The notes under the pieces: generated by a model | Database searches by the model: none | Told to the model about the DNA's origin: nothing | The model's input: the letters and a program-made list of their open reading frames with translations, nothing else | Position numbers and translations under genes: made by a program | Assembly: GCA_021847645.1 (NCBI GenBank) | Contig: JAJZQG010000069.1 | Coordinates: 1-35,344, forward strand | Direction of reading: 5' to 3' | DNA from: Myxococcales bacterium | GTDB taxonomy: Bacteria > Myxococcota_A > Polyangia > Polyangiales > Polyangiaceae | Length of the DNA: 35,344 nucleotides | Part shown: one piece after another, positions 1-9,200 of the stretch | Position numbering within the stretch: the stretch's first letter is position 1 | How the letters are laid out: every line of letters begins with the position of its first letter

Positions 1-47
1 CGGGCGCCGTTCCCGCCGTCGTCTCACCACGGCGACCGCAGACCTCG

Positions 48-245
48 CTATTCGGGGCCACCGGCCGTCAGGCGTAATTCGGCGCCACCGACACTGAAGT
101 CGGGCTTCGCGTCAGGGCTCAGCGGCGAGCCATCCAACGTGCTGCCAGAGTCTCGGCTGGCTGTGGGCGACGTTGCTCGATCGCTGCTGCAACCGATGTG
201 GGAAAACGCGAGCGCGCCGAGGATTGCGATGTAGCTGCGCGTCAT
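48..245 (-). CDS. small predicted lipoprotein, function unknown
   Basis: This encodes a 65-residue protein with a hydrophobic N-terminus ending in a lipobox-like HIGC, so it is probably exported and lipid-anchored. The rest is low-complexity (Ser, Asp, Pro rich) with no recognisable domain. I chose the ATG at 245 over the TTG at 257 because a GGAG lies 7 bases before it. It is transcribed in the same direction as the next lipoprotein gene upstream (ends 267), 21 bases away, so the two are probably cotranscribed. Its place beside metal-resistance genes is the only hint of a role. It could be a fragment of a larger protein, but the signal peptide and ribosome binding site argue for a real small gene. 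Confidence 0.6.
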   Translation of the reverse strand: MTRSYIAILGALAFSHIGCSSDRATSPTASRDSGSTLDGSPLSPDAKPDFSVGGAELRLTAGGPE

Positions 246-266
246 GTTTGACTCCAAACTCCGGAC

Positions 267-785
267 TTAGTGACAGGCCGAACCCATGCTGCCCGACATC
301 ATCTCCAGCGATGAATCAAGCGTGGTCACAGATCTATCCATCATATCGATCGCCGGCCCGTCGTTCGAAGGGTCTTTGTCTTCCATCATGTCGCAGGCCG
401 TCTGAATGTCCGCGGATGCGGTCAGGAGTCGGGACATTGCTTCGTGCATGGTCTGCATGTCCACGCCCTGCATACCGGAGCCTCCCATCATTCCCCGGCC
501 GCCCATCTCGTTCATCGAGGTTTGCATCATGCCCACCCCTTTCGCGATCTGATCGCGACCCGTGCTCATGCGGTTGACGGAGCCCGTTCGATCTCCGCCG
601 CGGTACTCGTTCGACCCGGCATTGATCTCGGTCGATCCATACCGGGCTTGTTCGAGCCCCGTGTGCAGTCCTCCCATTCCGTTGTCCGTTCCCATTCCCA
701 TGCATCCCGTCAGCTCGGGCAGAACGCCGACTGCGCCAACGACAAGCGACATCGCGAACAATCTGCGAACGAAACATGGCACCAT
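267..785 (-). CDS. methionine-rich predicted lipoprotein
   Basis: This is a 172-residue protein with an N-terminal hydrophobic segment (about residues 8-26) and a lipobox LTGC at about residue 28, so it should be anchored on the outside of the cytoplasmic membrane or in the outer membrane. The mature part is very rich in Met and Gly, with GRGMMGG, GSGMQG, EMMSGSMG and many MM pairs, and has few Cys and His. Met-rich periplasmic proteins often bind Cu(I) or Ag(I), which fits the neighbouring metal-efflux genes; that role is inferred. A weak GGAGAG precedes the ATG. It probably forms an operon with the small lipoprotein ending at 48. No catalytic motif is visible. Confidence 0.75.
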   Translation of the reverse strand: MVPCFVRRLFAMSLVVGAVGVLPELTGCMGMGTDNGMGGLHTGLEQARYGSTEINAGSNEYRGGDRTGSVNRMSTGRDQIAKGVGMMQTSMNEMGGRGMMGGSGMQGVDMQTMHEAMSRLLTASADIQTACDMMEDKDPSNDGPAIDMMDRSVTTLDSSLEMMSGSMGSACH

Positions 786-1125
786 AGTTCACTCTCCGTG
801 CTTCAGAAGGGTTGGTAGAAGCGACCGGCGCCAAGCGCCGACGTCGAATCGTGAAAAGCAAATCCCGCGCCATGGCATGGGCGGACGGTGTGCATGCGCG
901 CCGTCGCTGAATCGGGCTCGATCTGGTCAGCGAACGATCCAGGCCCGCGGACATGTCGTCAGATCAATTGCGGACTATTCCGCAGGTGGCGTCACCAAGT
1001 CGTAGCTGAACGTGCCGTCGGATGGTGCACCAGCAGACATCGGCAACCGGCAACCATTACCCGCTCTCGATTCCGATGAGGGGCGAACCCAGCGGCTCAC
1101 GGAGCGCGGCTCTCGGCCGGCTGGG
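786..1125. other. 340-base stretch without a convincing gene
   Basis: This lies between two minus-strand lipoprotein genes. Open frames here are short or out of keeping with real coding sequence. A 21-codon minus-strand frame ending near 976 reads like a C-terminal tail but has no ribosome binding site. A tandem GGCAACC repeat (1042-1055) is the only notable string. The promoter of the Met-rich lipoprotein should lie here, but I cannot place it. Confidence 0.5.
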
Positions 1126-1455
1126 CTATTTCATCTTCTCGACCGAGTCGCCTTCCTTGAATTGCATGCCACTGGGGAAATCGACGATCGAATAGTGCTC
1201 GTTGAGAACCTGCGTGACCTGGCCTTGGCCCACGACAACGCGCTTGCAGCGTTGGGTCACCGACAGCTTTCCTCCCGTGGCCGTGCAGTCGTTTCGCACG
1301 AGCTGCACCTGATCCCCCACAGCGACCTCCTTGTCGCCCATGCAGACGTGCGCCTGCGTGTCGCTGACCTTCATCACCACCGAGCCGCGCATCGCCGCGT
1401 GCCCGCACCCGGCAACGAACAACACTCCCGAAAGAATCAGTCCTACGAGTCGCAT
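1126..1455 (-). CDS. small predicted lipoprotein
   Basis: This encodes a 109-residue exported protein. The N-terminus has a short signal peptide ending in a clear lipobox VAGC at residues 14-17. The mature part is a single small domain with three further Cys (near HVC, NDC and QRC) and a basic, mostly beta-like pattern; no family was recognised. The ATG at 1455 is chosen because a strong GGAGGG lies just before it and because it sits at the start of the signal peptide. The gene stands alone, divergent from the CorE-like sigma factor gene. Given that position it may belong to the sigma factor regulon, but the sequence does not show this directly. Confidence 0.75.
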   Translation of the reverse strand: MRLVGLILSGVLFVAGCGHAAMRGSVVMKVSDTQAHVCMGDKEVAVGDQVQLVRNDCTATGGKLSVTQRCKRVVVGQGQVTQVLNEHYSIVDFPSGMQFKEGDSVEKMK

Positions 1456-1687
1456 CTCACCCTCCAAGTCTAGCGGTTATCCTACGGCGAGTGGCGCGCG
1501 GTGGCACGGGAATCCCTGTTCATTCGCGGCGTATGTCCCGGTTGTCTTCGGAGGGGCCACGAGCACCGCTCCACCGTCGTTCGCAGGGAACCGCACCGCA
1601 AACCTTGCCCAGAACACTCCCGCACACTCCGCCAGTAGGTGCACGTGCTGCGCTCGAAGAAACCCGGCCGAACCGCGGCGGACGAAC

Positions 1688-2164
1688 GTGCGGCGAGCCG
1701 GCTCGAAGATCGACTGCGAGGAAGTGCTGTATGCGGCGTTTCACCGGGCTTTCGAGCGCGCCGACCAGTTGCGTGACCCACGAAAGGCCGAGGCTTGGGT
1801 CGGACGCGTTGTCCGCAACGTGCTGCTCGATGAGCTTGGCAAACGCGGCGAACCCGTTCTCCTCGTCCACGAGCCAGATTTCGTCGCGCCCGATGGTGAC
1901 GGCACTGGCTGCTGGTGCGTGCTCGCGCAGGCAGAGCAGCTCAAGCCGGCCTACGCCGCGATTTTGCGACGCGTGGTTGTCGATGGTGTTCCGGTTTCGC
2001 AAGCCGCCGCTGAGTTGGGGTTGACGCCCAACAACGCGACGGTGCGGCTCCACCGTGCGCGCAAGGCGCTGAAGGAAAGGCTCCGGGACCATTGCGGAAC
2101 CACCACGGCGCAAGCTTGCTCTGATTGCGGCTGTGCGGAGCGAGGGTGCTGCCCACGCCCCTGA
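1688..2164 (+). CDS. CorE-like (ECF44) metal-responsive ECF sigma factor
   Basis: The protein carries an ECF sigma-2 region (helix with AEAWVGRVVRNVLLDEL) and a sigma-4 helix-turn-helix (VSQAAAELGLTPNNATVRLHRARKAL). It also has the two hallmarks of the CorE group: a CxC motif in the linker (CWC, about residues 75-77) and a Cys-rich C-terminal tail (HCG, CSDCGC, GCC). In Myxococcus CorE and CorE2 these cysteines sense copper or cadmium/zinc directly, with no anti-sigma factor; none is encoded here either. The likely role is to switch on metal-resistance genes such as those nearby. The start is uncertain. The only in-frame start outside the neighbouring lipoprotein gene is GTG 1688, which leaves sigma region 2.1 short. 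A frameshift or N-terminal decay just upstream is possible. It converges on the PLP enzyme gene with 6 bases between stops. Confidence 0.8.
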   Translation: MRRAGSKIDCEEVLYAAFHRAFERADQLRDPRKAEAWVGRVVRNVLLDELGKRGEPVLLVHEPDFVAPDGDGTGCWCVLAQAEQLKPAYAAILRRVVVDGVPVSQAAAELGLTPNNATVRLHRARKALKERLRDHCGTTTAQACSDCGCAERGCCPRP

Positions 2165-2170
2165 CGATCC

Positions 2171-3352
2171 TCAGGGGTTGAGCGCATGCTCGAGGTCGGC
2201 CCAGAGGTCCTCGACGTCCTCGAGCCCGACGGAAATGCGAACCATGCCGTCTACGATTCCGCGTCGCGCGCGCTCGTCCGGGGTCAGCCCGTGATGCGTT
2301 GTGGTGATCGGCTGGGTCACGAGGCTCTCAACACCGCCAAGGCTTGGCGCGATGGAGAAGAGCTTGAGCTTGTCGACGACCGCCGCAGTCTCCTTCGCGT
2401 CGCCACGAACGATGAAGCTGAGCATGCCGCCGAAGCCGCTCATTTGCCCCTTCGCGAGTTCGTGTTGAGGATGGCTCACGAGCCCAGGGAAATTCACCTG
2501 CGCCACGCGTGGATGCTCCGCGAGGCGAAGCGCGAGTGCCGCGGCGCTCGTGTTGTGAGCCTTCACGCGCACGACGAGCGTCCGAAGGCTGCGCGCGAGC
2601 AGGAATGCGACCTCGGGCGCCATCATCTGGCCGAGGTTCTTGCGCCACATCCAGATCGGCTCCAGCAGCTTCGATGGTCCGATCACGGCGCCTCCAGTGA
2701 GATCGCTGTGGCCGCCCAGGTACTTCGTGGTGCTGTGGATCACGAGGTCAGCGCCGAGCGCGAGCGGCCGCTGGTTCACCGGCGTCGCGAACGTGTTGTC
2801 CACGACCGTGAGTGCGCCGCGCTTTCTCGCGATCGCGGAGATGGACGCGATGTCGAACACCTCCATGTTCGGGTTGGTCGGCGTCTCGAAGAATACAACG
2901 CGCGTGTTGTCCTTGATCACGTCGTCGAGCCGACCGAGCTCGCTTCCGAGCATGAACGTGGTCGAGATCCCGAGGCTCGGAAGGTTCGAGCCCAGTAGCT
3001 CGAAGGTTCCTCCATACACGTCGCCGATGCAGATCATGTGATCGCCGGTCTTGCAGAACGACAGAAAAGTGGCCGACTCGGCGGCCATGCCAGAGCTGAA
3101 GACCCAGGCGTTGTCGCCGCCCTCGATGCTCGCGAGCTTCTCTTCGACGGCGCGGATCGTGGGGTTGAGCCCGTAGCGTGTGTACAGGTTGCCGCTCGCA
3201 CGCCCTTCGACGACGTCGAGCACGCCCTGGGTGTCAGGGAACGCGAAGGTGGAGTGATTGTAGAGCGGCGTGTGGATGCCTCCCCGGCTGTCGAGATGGT
3301 CACCAGCGTGAATGCAGCGAGTCGAGAGACCCGCGTTTGGGGCCGTAGTCAT
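2171..3352 (-). CDS. PLP-dependent transsulfuration enzyme (cystathionine gamma-synthase/lyase family)
   Basis: This is a 393-residue Cys/Met-metabolism PLP enzyme of normal family length. Visible family signatures are the N-terminal STRCIHAG, the cofactor phosphate-binding YTRYGLNPT and SSGMAAE segments, the FETPTNP region, VVDNTFATP with the PLP-nitrogen Asp at about residue 185, and the Schiff-base Lys in HSTTKYLGGHSD at about residue 210. The family interconverts homoserine, cysteine, cystathionine and homocysteine in the cytoplasm. Sequence alone does not tell synthase from lyase. ATG 3352 is preferred over TTG 3355, with AAGGA upstream. Its position among metal-resistance genes may be chance, or may serve thiol supply during metal stress (inference). 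Confidence 0.93.
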   Translation of the reverse strand: MTTAPNAGLSTRCIHAGDHLDSRGGIHTPLYNHSTFAFPDTQGVLDVVEGRASGNLYTRYGLNPTIRAVEEKLASIEGGDNAWVFSSGMAAESATFLSFCKTGDHMICIGDVYGGTFELLGSNLPSLGISTTFMLGSELGRLDDVIKDNTRVVFFETPTNPNMEVFDIASISAIARKRGALTVVDNTFATPVNQRPLALGADLVIHSTTKYLGGHSDLTGGAVIGPSKLLEPIWMWRKNLGQMMAPEVAFLLARSLRTLVVRVKAHNTSAAALALRLAEHPRVAQVNFPGLVSHPQHELAKGQMSGFGGMLSFIVRGDAKETAAVVDKLKLFSIAPSLGGVESLVTQPITTTHHGLTPDERARRGIVDGMVRISVGLEDVEDLWADLEHALNP

Positions 3353-3411
3353 CAAGCCGTCCTTTCCAAGGGGAATTCTCGATTACCACATCTCCGAGGG
3401 ATGGCGTGACG

Positions 3412-4479
3412 TCATGGGCGCCGATGCTCGTGCTCGTGGTGCACATCCGGCGCGTGCTGGTGCTCATGGGTCGACGGCTCGTGCTGATGCTCGTGCGAGT
3501 GCTCGCCCTCCGGCGGCGAGTCGTGATGGTCGTGGTGGCCATCGTCGTGCCGATGCACGTGGTCGTGCTCGACAGCGTGGTGGGAGTGCACGTGTCCGTG
3601 CTTCTCGGTGATGTGCAGGTAAACCCCCAGCCCGAATAGCGCAGCCGACACCATGGTCCCCAAATCAGGAGTGCGGCGCTCAATGACGAGAGCGAGCCCA
3701 GCCCCCACGAACGGCGCGATGGCGAACACGGAGCCGGTTCTCGCTGCCCCGATTCGCCGCTGCGCAAGCAAGTACACGCGCAAGCTGATCCCGTATCCTG
3801 TCAGCCCGCACAGCAGGAGGCCCAGCGCGCTTCTCGCGTCGGGCCAGGTTTCTCCTAGCGCGAGGCCAACCGTAGCGGTCATCGCCACGCCGATGCCCGC
3901 CTTTGCCCGTACAACCGACGCAGGTGAAAGCTCCGCGAGCGGGCGGGTCAGCACGTTGTCCAAGGCCCACGCAGCCACTGCGCCCGCGATCGCGAGCGAC
4001 CCGAAAGCGTCCGGTCTGTCTGCCAATCCGGTGCCGAAAACAGCTACCGATCCAGCAACAAACATGAGGCCCCCCGCGACGAGCACCCGCGCTCCAATGG
4101 GTTCGCGCGCGATCAGCCAGGCAAACAGGATCGTGAACACCGCTTCGAGATTCAGCAGCAGGGAACCTTGTACGGCCGAGACGCGCTGCAGCCCGACGGC
4201 CAGAAGTGTTGGAGCCACGGCTGCGCCCAAAATCGCTACGAGCAGCAATCGGGGCAGGTGCGCGCGTGTCATCTTCGGCGCGCGATTCGCTTGTTCCCAC
4301 GGATTCGGCAACGCCCCCAGCGCCGCACCGGCGTAGAGGAGCAACGCCGTCAATAGGGGCCCAACCCCCGTACCTGTGATGCGAATGAAAGGCGCGGTAG
4401 CTCCGAACGTCACCGCGGCCAGCCCGGCGAGAATCACGCCCGCTGCAATCGCGCTCTTGGTGGCTCCCGGGCGGTTCAA
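3412..4479 (-). CDS. EamA/DMT-family membrane exporter with His-rich tail
   Basis: This 355-residue protein has about ten hydrophobic segments in two EamA-like halves, as in drug/metabolite transporters. The membrane domain ends near residue 290 (LFGLGVYLHITEKHG). It is followed by a tail of about 65 residues built almost entirely of His, Asp, Glu and Pro (HSHHAVEHDHVHRHDD, HEHQHEPSTHEHQH). Such tails bind Zn, Ni, Co or Cu, so the carrier may export or be regulated by a metal; that is inferred, since most EamA proteins move small organic molecules. The apparent start is TTG at 4479; no good ATG is available upstream. It follows the CDF gene in the same direction and may be part of its operon. 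Confidence 0.88.
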   Translation of the reverse strand: MNRPGATKSAIAAGVILAGLAAVTFGATAPFIRITGTGVGPLLTALLLYAGAALGALPNPWEQANRAPKMTRAHLPRLLLVAILGAAVAPTLLAVGLQRVSAVQGSLLLNLEAVFTILFAWLIAREPIGARVLVAGGLMFVAGSVAVFGTGLADRPDAFGSLAIAGAVAAWALDNVLTRPLAELSPASVVRAKAGIGVAMTATVGLALGETWPDARSALGLLLCGLTGYGISLRVYLLAQRRIGAARTGSVFAIAPFVGAGLALVIERRTPDLGTMVSAALFGLGVYLHITEKHGHVHSHHAVEHDHVHRHDDGHHDHHDSPPEGEHSHEHQHEPSTHEHQHAPDVHHEHEHRRP

Positions 4480-4554
4480 ATCAACTCGTCTTCCGCTGCA
4501 ATGGCTGCATCTGCTTGCGCTCGCCTGCCGATCGAACCGAACCTACGGCACAGG

Positions 4555-4644
4555 GCCGGGGTCGGGAAGAGCGTGCTGGTCCGGTTTATCCATGAGTCCA
4601 GCGAACACCACAGCGAGTGCTTCCTGGAGGTGAACTGCGTGACC
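4555..4644 (+). pseudogene. remnant of a sigma-54 activator (NtrC-type) AAA+ ATPase domain
   Basis: In one plus-strand frame about 30 residues match the Walker A region of NtrC-family activators: AGVGKSVLVRFIHESS, then FLEVNC, in the right order and spacing (family pattern GxxGxGK, IHxxS, FVxVNC). Nothing before or after continues the domain: the expected ALPE/ELFG segment is missing. It sits in the 231-base gap between the EamA exporter and CDF genes, on the opposite strand. I read it as a decayed fragment of a two-component or enhancer-binding regulator lost from this site. Chance similarity is unlikely over this length but cannot be excluded by eye. Confidence 0.5.
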
Positions 4645-4710
4645 AGTTCCCGCGGCGATTGTAGCCGACGGCCGCGGTGTACCGACGCAGACCAACGTCT
4701 ACCCCCGAAC

Positions 4711-5649
4711 TCAAGCTTTCGCATTGTCGGCTGGGCGCGCCAATTGGTGCACCTCGACAGTGACATGTGCCAGGTCCGCGAACCTCGCGAGTCGTGCCTT
4801 GTAGTAGTCCGAGGACCTCGGCTCTGCAGCAATGACCGAAACGATAGCCGCCAAGTGCCTTGGACCGACGCGCCAGATGTGAAGATCCGCGACATGGTGC
4901 TCTTCGTCTGCCTCAATGATCCGGCGCACCTCGCGCACCCTCTCTTCGCCGACCTCCGAATCCAGCAGGACTCTGCTCGTATCACGCAGCAGCCCAATTG
5001 ACCAGCGGCCGATCACGATCGAGCCCACGATACCCATCACCGGATCCATCCAGTGCCAACCCAACAGTTTTCCGGCGGTCAGGGCAGCGATCGCGAGCAC
5101 CGAAGTCATCGCGTCTGCCAGCACGTGCAGGTAAGCACCTCGCAAGTTGTGGTCGTGGTGCTCGTGAGCGTGGGACCCGTCGTGTTCGTGGTGGTCTTCG
5201 CGAAGCAAGACGGCGCTCGCCAGATTCACGAGGAGGCCGACTACGGCCACGGCAATCGCGTGGTTGAACTGTATATGCACGGGCGAGGCAAGGCGCACAC
5301 CGCTCTCGGCCAAGACCACGAGCGCGACCACTGCCAGGCCTACGGCGCTGGCAAATCCTGCAAGTGCTCCGACCTTGCCGGTGCCGAACGTGAACCGCGG
5401 GTCCGAGGCGTGGCGCCGCGCGTAGCCGTATGCGAACACAGCAACGCCGAGAGCCGCGGCGTGCGTTCCCATATGCCAGCCATCCGCGAGCAGCGCCATC
5501 GACCCGAATGCGATGCCGGCGACAATCTCCACGACCATCATCGCAATCGTCAATCCGACAACCCAGCGCGTCCGGCGCTCACCCTCGGAGCGTTCGGCCG
5601 TTCCGAACGTGTGGTGGTGTCGGTAGCTGTCGAGCTCGCGCGTGTGCAT
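4711..5649 (-). CDS. dmeF: DmeF-type cation diffusion facilitator (CDF) metal efflux protein
   Basis: This 312-residue cation/proton antiporter is of the CDF family. It has six hydrophobic segments. The TM2 metal-site signature is DGWHMGTHAA and the TM5 one is HVLADAMTS, giving the conserved H/D pairs. A His-rich cytosolic loop (REDHHEHDGSHAHEHHDHN) lies between TM4 and TM5, and a C-terminal dimer domain follows. The GWHMGTHA form of the TM2 motif is typical of the DmeF subgroup, known for cobalt, nickel and zinc efflux. ATG 5649 is used because the longer frame to 5745 would overlap the upstream lipoprotein gene. It lies 29 bases after that gene and probably belongs to the same transcript as the RND pump genes. 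Confidence 0.9.
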   Translation of the reverse strand: MHTRELDSYRHHHTFGTAERSEGERRTRWVVGLTIAMMVVEIVAGIAFGSMALLADGWHMGTHAAALGVAVFAYGYARRHASDPRFTFGTGKVGALAGFASAVGLAVVALVVLAESGVRLASPVHIQFNHAIAVAVVGLLVNLASAVLLREDHHEHDGSHAHEHHDHNLRGAYLHVLADAMTSVLAIAALTAGKLLGWHWMDPVMGIVGSIVIGRWSIGLLRDTSRVLLDSEVGEERVREVRRIIEADEEHHVADLHIWRVGPRHLAAIVSVIAAEPRSSDYYKARLARFADLAHVTVEVHQLARPADNAKA

Positions 5650-5678
5650 GTGAGTTGCTCCCGAGATCCAGCCGCCAT

Positions 5679-6137
5679 TCAGTTGTCGGGACCGACGACC
5701 GCGCGATTGGCGCCGCAGTCCCAGACCACATCTCGGCCAACACAACCGTCATCGTGCACAGCCAGCCGCACGGATGCGCCGTCCGGAAGCGCCATGGCAA
5801 CGCGGTGCCGGAAGTGGGCTGAGAACCAAGCTCCGTGGCCTCTGCGGCCGCGCTGCGCGAGCACCATGCTGGCCGTGTGCAGCACCTTCCCGTCCTTCGC
5901 TACGACCGCCAAATCGACGTGTCCGTCGTTGGGACAGTGGTCGTGCATATGCTCCACTCTGCCGTAAACGATGAGCTGTCCGTCGTCCTGCGAAACATCG
6001 ACGCTGTCGAACGTGTGGGCACTGGAAGGGGCAAGGGAGATTGGCGCCTTGACATCACTCGTCACGTACGGCCGCGTGCTTGTGCAGCCAAGTGCCAAGG
6101 TGCCGACAGCAGTCATCAGAAGCAGCGCGCGGACCAT
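5679..6137 (-). CDS. predicted lipoprotein in metal-efflux operon
   Basis: This encodes a 152-residue exported protein with a hydrophobic signal (ALLLMTAVGTLAL) and lipobox ALGC at about residues 15-18. The mature part has several His and Cys residues (HMHDHCPNDGH, DDGCVGRD, DCGAN) and beta-rich spacing, and no named domain was recognised. ATG 6137 is chosen over 6203 because it starts the signal peptide. It lies 103 bases after the RND permease gene and 29 before the CDF gene, all on the same strand. A periplasmic metal-binding accessory role is plausible from HMHDHC, but this is inference. Confidence 0.75.
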   Translation of the reverse strand: MVRALLLMTAVGTLALGCTSTRPYVTSDVKAPISLAPSSAHTFDSVDVSQDDGQLIVYGRVEHMHDHCPNDGHVDLAVVAKDGKVLHTASMVLAQRGRRGHGAWFSAHFRHRVAMALPDGASVRLAVHDDGCVGRDVVWDCGANRAVVGPDN

Positions 6138-6240
6138 GGAATCCTCCCGTTCATCGAAAAGGAGTCGCGGACGATTGTTGCGGTCGAGCCTGTGACTGTG
6201 CATCTCCCCTACGAGCTAGTGAGTGTGCGCGCTTTTCCGG

Positions 6241-9200
6241 TCACGCTTTCGCCAGCTCGGGCTCGCTTGCCGCTTTGCGCCGACGGCCCCCGAACAGCGT
6301 GTAGAGCACCGGCACCACGAGCATGTTGAGCGCGGTCGCCGAGAGCAACCCGCCGAGGATGACGACGCCCATGGGCGCCTGGATTTCGTTGCCCGGCTGG
6401 TCGCCCGCCAGGACGAGAGGAATCAGCGCCAAACCGGCGCACAGCGCGGTCATCAGAATCGGCGAGAGCCGCTCGATGGACCCGCGCACGACCGCCTCCT
6501 CGAGTGTCGCGCCCTCTACGTCCTGCAGGTGCTCATAGTGGGAGACCATCATGATGCCATTGCGCGTAGCGATGCCGAACAGCGTGATGAAGCCCACGAG
6601 CGACGCGACGCTGAGCACCCCGCCGCCGAGGAAGACGGCGATCACGCCGCCGATCAGCGCCAGAGGCAGATTGACCATGATCAGCAGCGCAGTGCGCACC
6701 TTGCGGAACGCAAGGAACAGCAGAAGGAAGATGCCCGCGATGACGAACAGCCCCAGAAAGGAGATGGTCCGCGTCGCGTCGCTCTCGCTTTCGAACTGCC
6801 CTCCGTATACGACGTAGTATCCTTGCGGCAGTTTCACTTCGCGCTCAATCCCTGCGCGGATATCGTTGATGACGCTCCGCAGGTCGCGGTCGCCGACATT
6901 GGCCATGACGACGATCTTGCGTTGCACGTTCTCGCGCGTAATAACGTTCGGGCCGACGTCCTCACGGACCGTCGCCAGCATCTTCAGAGGCAGCTTGGCG
7001 CCTCCCGGCGTGTCGACGAGCGTGTTGCCGATGGCCTCGGGGTCGGCCCGTTGGTCGTCGCGGTAGCGCACGACCAGGTCGTAGGTCCGCTGTCCGTCGA
7101 GCACCTGGGACACCTTCTGTCCGGCAAAGGCGGTTTCGATCACTTCCGCCAGCTCGCCGGTGCGAAGCCCGTAGCGAGCAATGCGCTCCCGATCGAACGA
7201 GATGAACAGCTGGGGGATGTCCACCTGCTGCTCGACCGAGACGTCCACCGCGCCGTCGACCTTCGCCATGACCTTGCGGATATCCTCGGCAGAGGCCCGC
7301 AGCTGGTACAGGTCGTCCCCGAAGAGCTTGATGGCGATATTGGCCCGCGTCCCGGAGAGCATGTGGTCGATTCGGTGCGAGAGAGGCTGACCAATGACGA
7401 TGACCAGACCGGGGATGGCCGAAAGCTCATCGCGCAGGGCCGCGAGGAACTCTCCCTTGGAGCGAGCACCCATCTTGAGGCGCACGTCTATCTCCGAAGA
7501 GTTGACGTCCTGAGCGTGTTCGTCCAGCTCGGCGCGTCCTTGTCGCCTGGCTGTCGAGACGACCTCCGGGAAGGATAGCAGGGTCGTTTCGATGCGCTTT
7601 CCGAGGCGGTCGGACTCCTCGAGCGAAGTTCCGGGCAACGTGACCGCGCTCAGGGTCAGCGCGCCCTCGTTGAAGTCCGGCAGGAAGGTGCGTCCCAGGA
7701 AGGTCACCATGAAGACCGCCGCCGCGAGCATCAGGGCCGATGCGACGATGACCGTCCTGGAATACCGCAACGCCATCGTGAGCGACGGCCGATAGGCAGC
7801 CTTGAGCCACCGCACGAGGAAGCTGTCGCCGTGCGCGAGGGAACGGGTGTTGGGAAGCACGTAGGAGCAAAGCGCTGGGGTAAGGGTGAGCGCAACGACG
7901 AGGGAGGCGGCGATCGCCACCAGATAGGCGAAGCCGAGCGGGGCGAGCAGCCTGCCCTCGACACCGGTCAGGAAGAAGATCGGGAGGAATACCAACATCA
8001 CGATCAAGGTCGCAAACACGATCGAAGCCCGAACCTCGCGCGATGCCTGGAAGACCACTTCCATGGTCGGCCGTCGAGATGGCTCGGGTAGCGCCTGGTT
8101 CTCCCTGAGCCGCCGGAAGACATTCTCTACGTCGATGATCGCATCGTCCACGAGCGCGCCAATCGCGATGGTCAGGCCGCCCAGGGTCATGGTGTTGATC
8201 GTGACGCCGATGGCTTTCATCGCGAGCACGGACACGATGAGGGACACCGGCAGGGCTGCCAGAGAGATGAGCGTTGTGCGGAAGTTGAGCAGAAACAGAA
8301 AGAGAATGATCGCAACGAGGATCGCGCCGTCCCGCAGAGCGACGGAGACGTTGGCGATCGCGGTTTGGATGAAGTCGGACTGGCGGAAGAGCTGCCGGTC
8401 GATCTTCATCCCCTCGGGCAGCGTCTTCTGGATCTCGTCGAGGTGATGGTCGATCTCCTTGGTGAGATTCAACGTGTTGGCGCCGGGCTGCTTGAGCACG
8501 CCCAGCACGACCGCCGGCTCGGCATTCGACGACCCTTCGCCGCGCTTGATGGCAGGGCCGACCACGACGTCGGACACCTGGCCGACGAGCACCGGCACTC
8601 CATCGCGCACCGCGACGACCGTGCGCTCCACGTCGGCGCCGGAGTTGATGCGCCCCATGCCGCGGATGAGGCGTTCCTGGGCGCCCTGAACGAGAAAGCC
8701 TCCGCTCGAGTTCTCGTTCGAGCCCTCGAGCGCCCGAACGACCTCCTGCAGCGAGACGCCGAATGCCTGGAGCTTCTCGGGCGCGATCAGCACCTGGAAC
8801 TGCTTCACGCCGCCCCCGATGGGAACGACCTGGGCCACGCCGGGGATCGAGAGCAGCCTCTTTCGAATCACCCAGTCCGCGGTATCACGAAGCTCGAGAG
8901 GCGAATGCCGATCGCTCTTGAGGCTGAGAAACAGGATCTCTCCCATGATCGAGGAGATCGGCGCGAGGGTCGGTGGCCCGATGTCGGGCGGGATCTGCGA
9001 GGCAACGAGCTGCATCTTCTCGTTGACGATCTGCCGCGCGACATAGATGTCCGTGCCCCAGTCGAACTCGACCCAGACCACGGAGATGCCAATGCCCGAA
9101 GCAGATCGGACGCGGCGCACGCCAGTAGCGCCGTTCATCGAGGACTCGAGCGGGAAGGTCACCAGTGCCTCCACCTCCTGCGGCGCGAGGCCGTGCGCTT

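Noticed and set aside
1042-1055. Tandem GGCAACC as an ECF sigma -35 element
   Set aside because: No suitable -10 at the right distance and no gene begins downstream on that strand.
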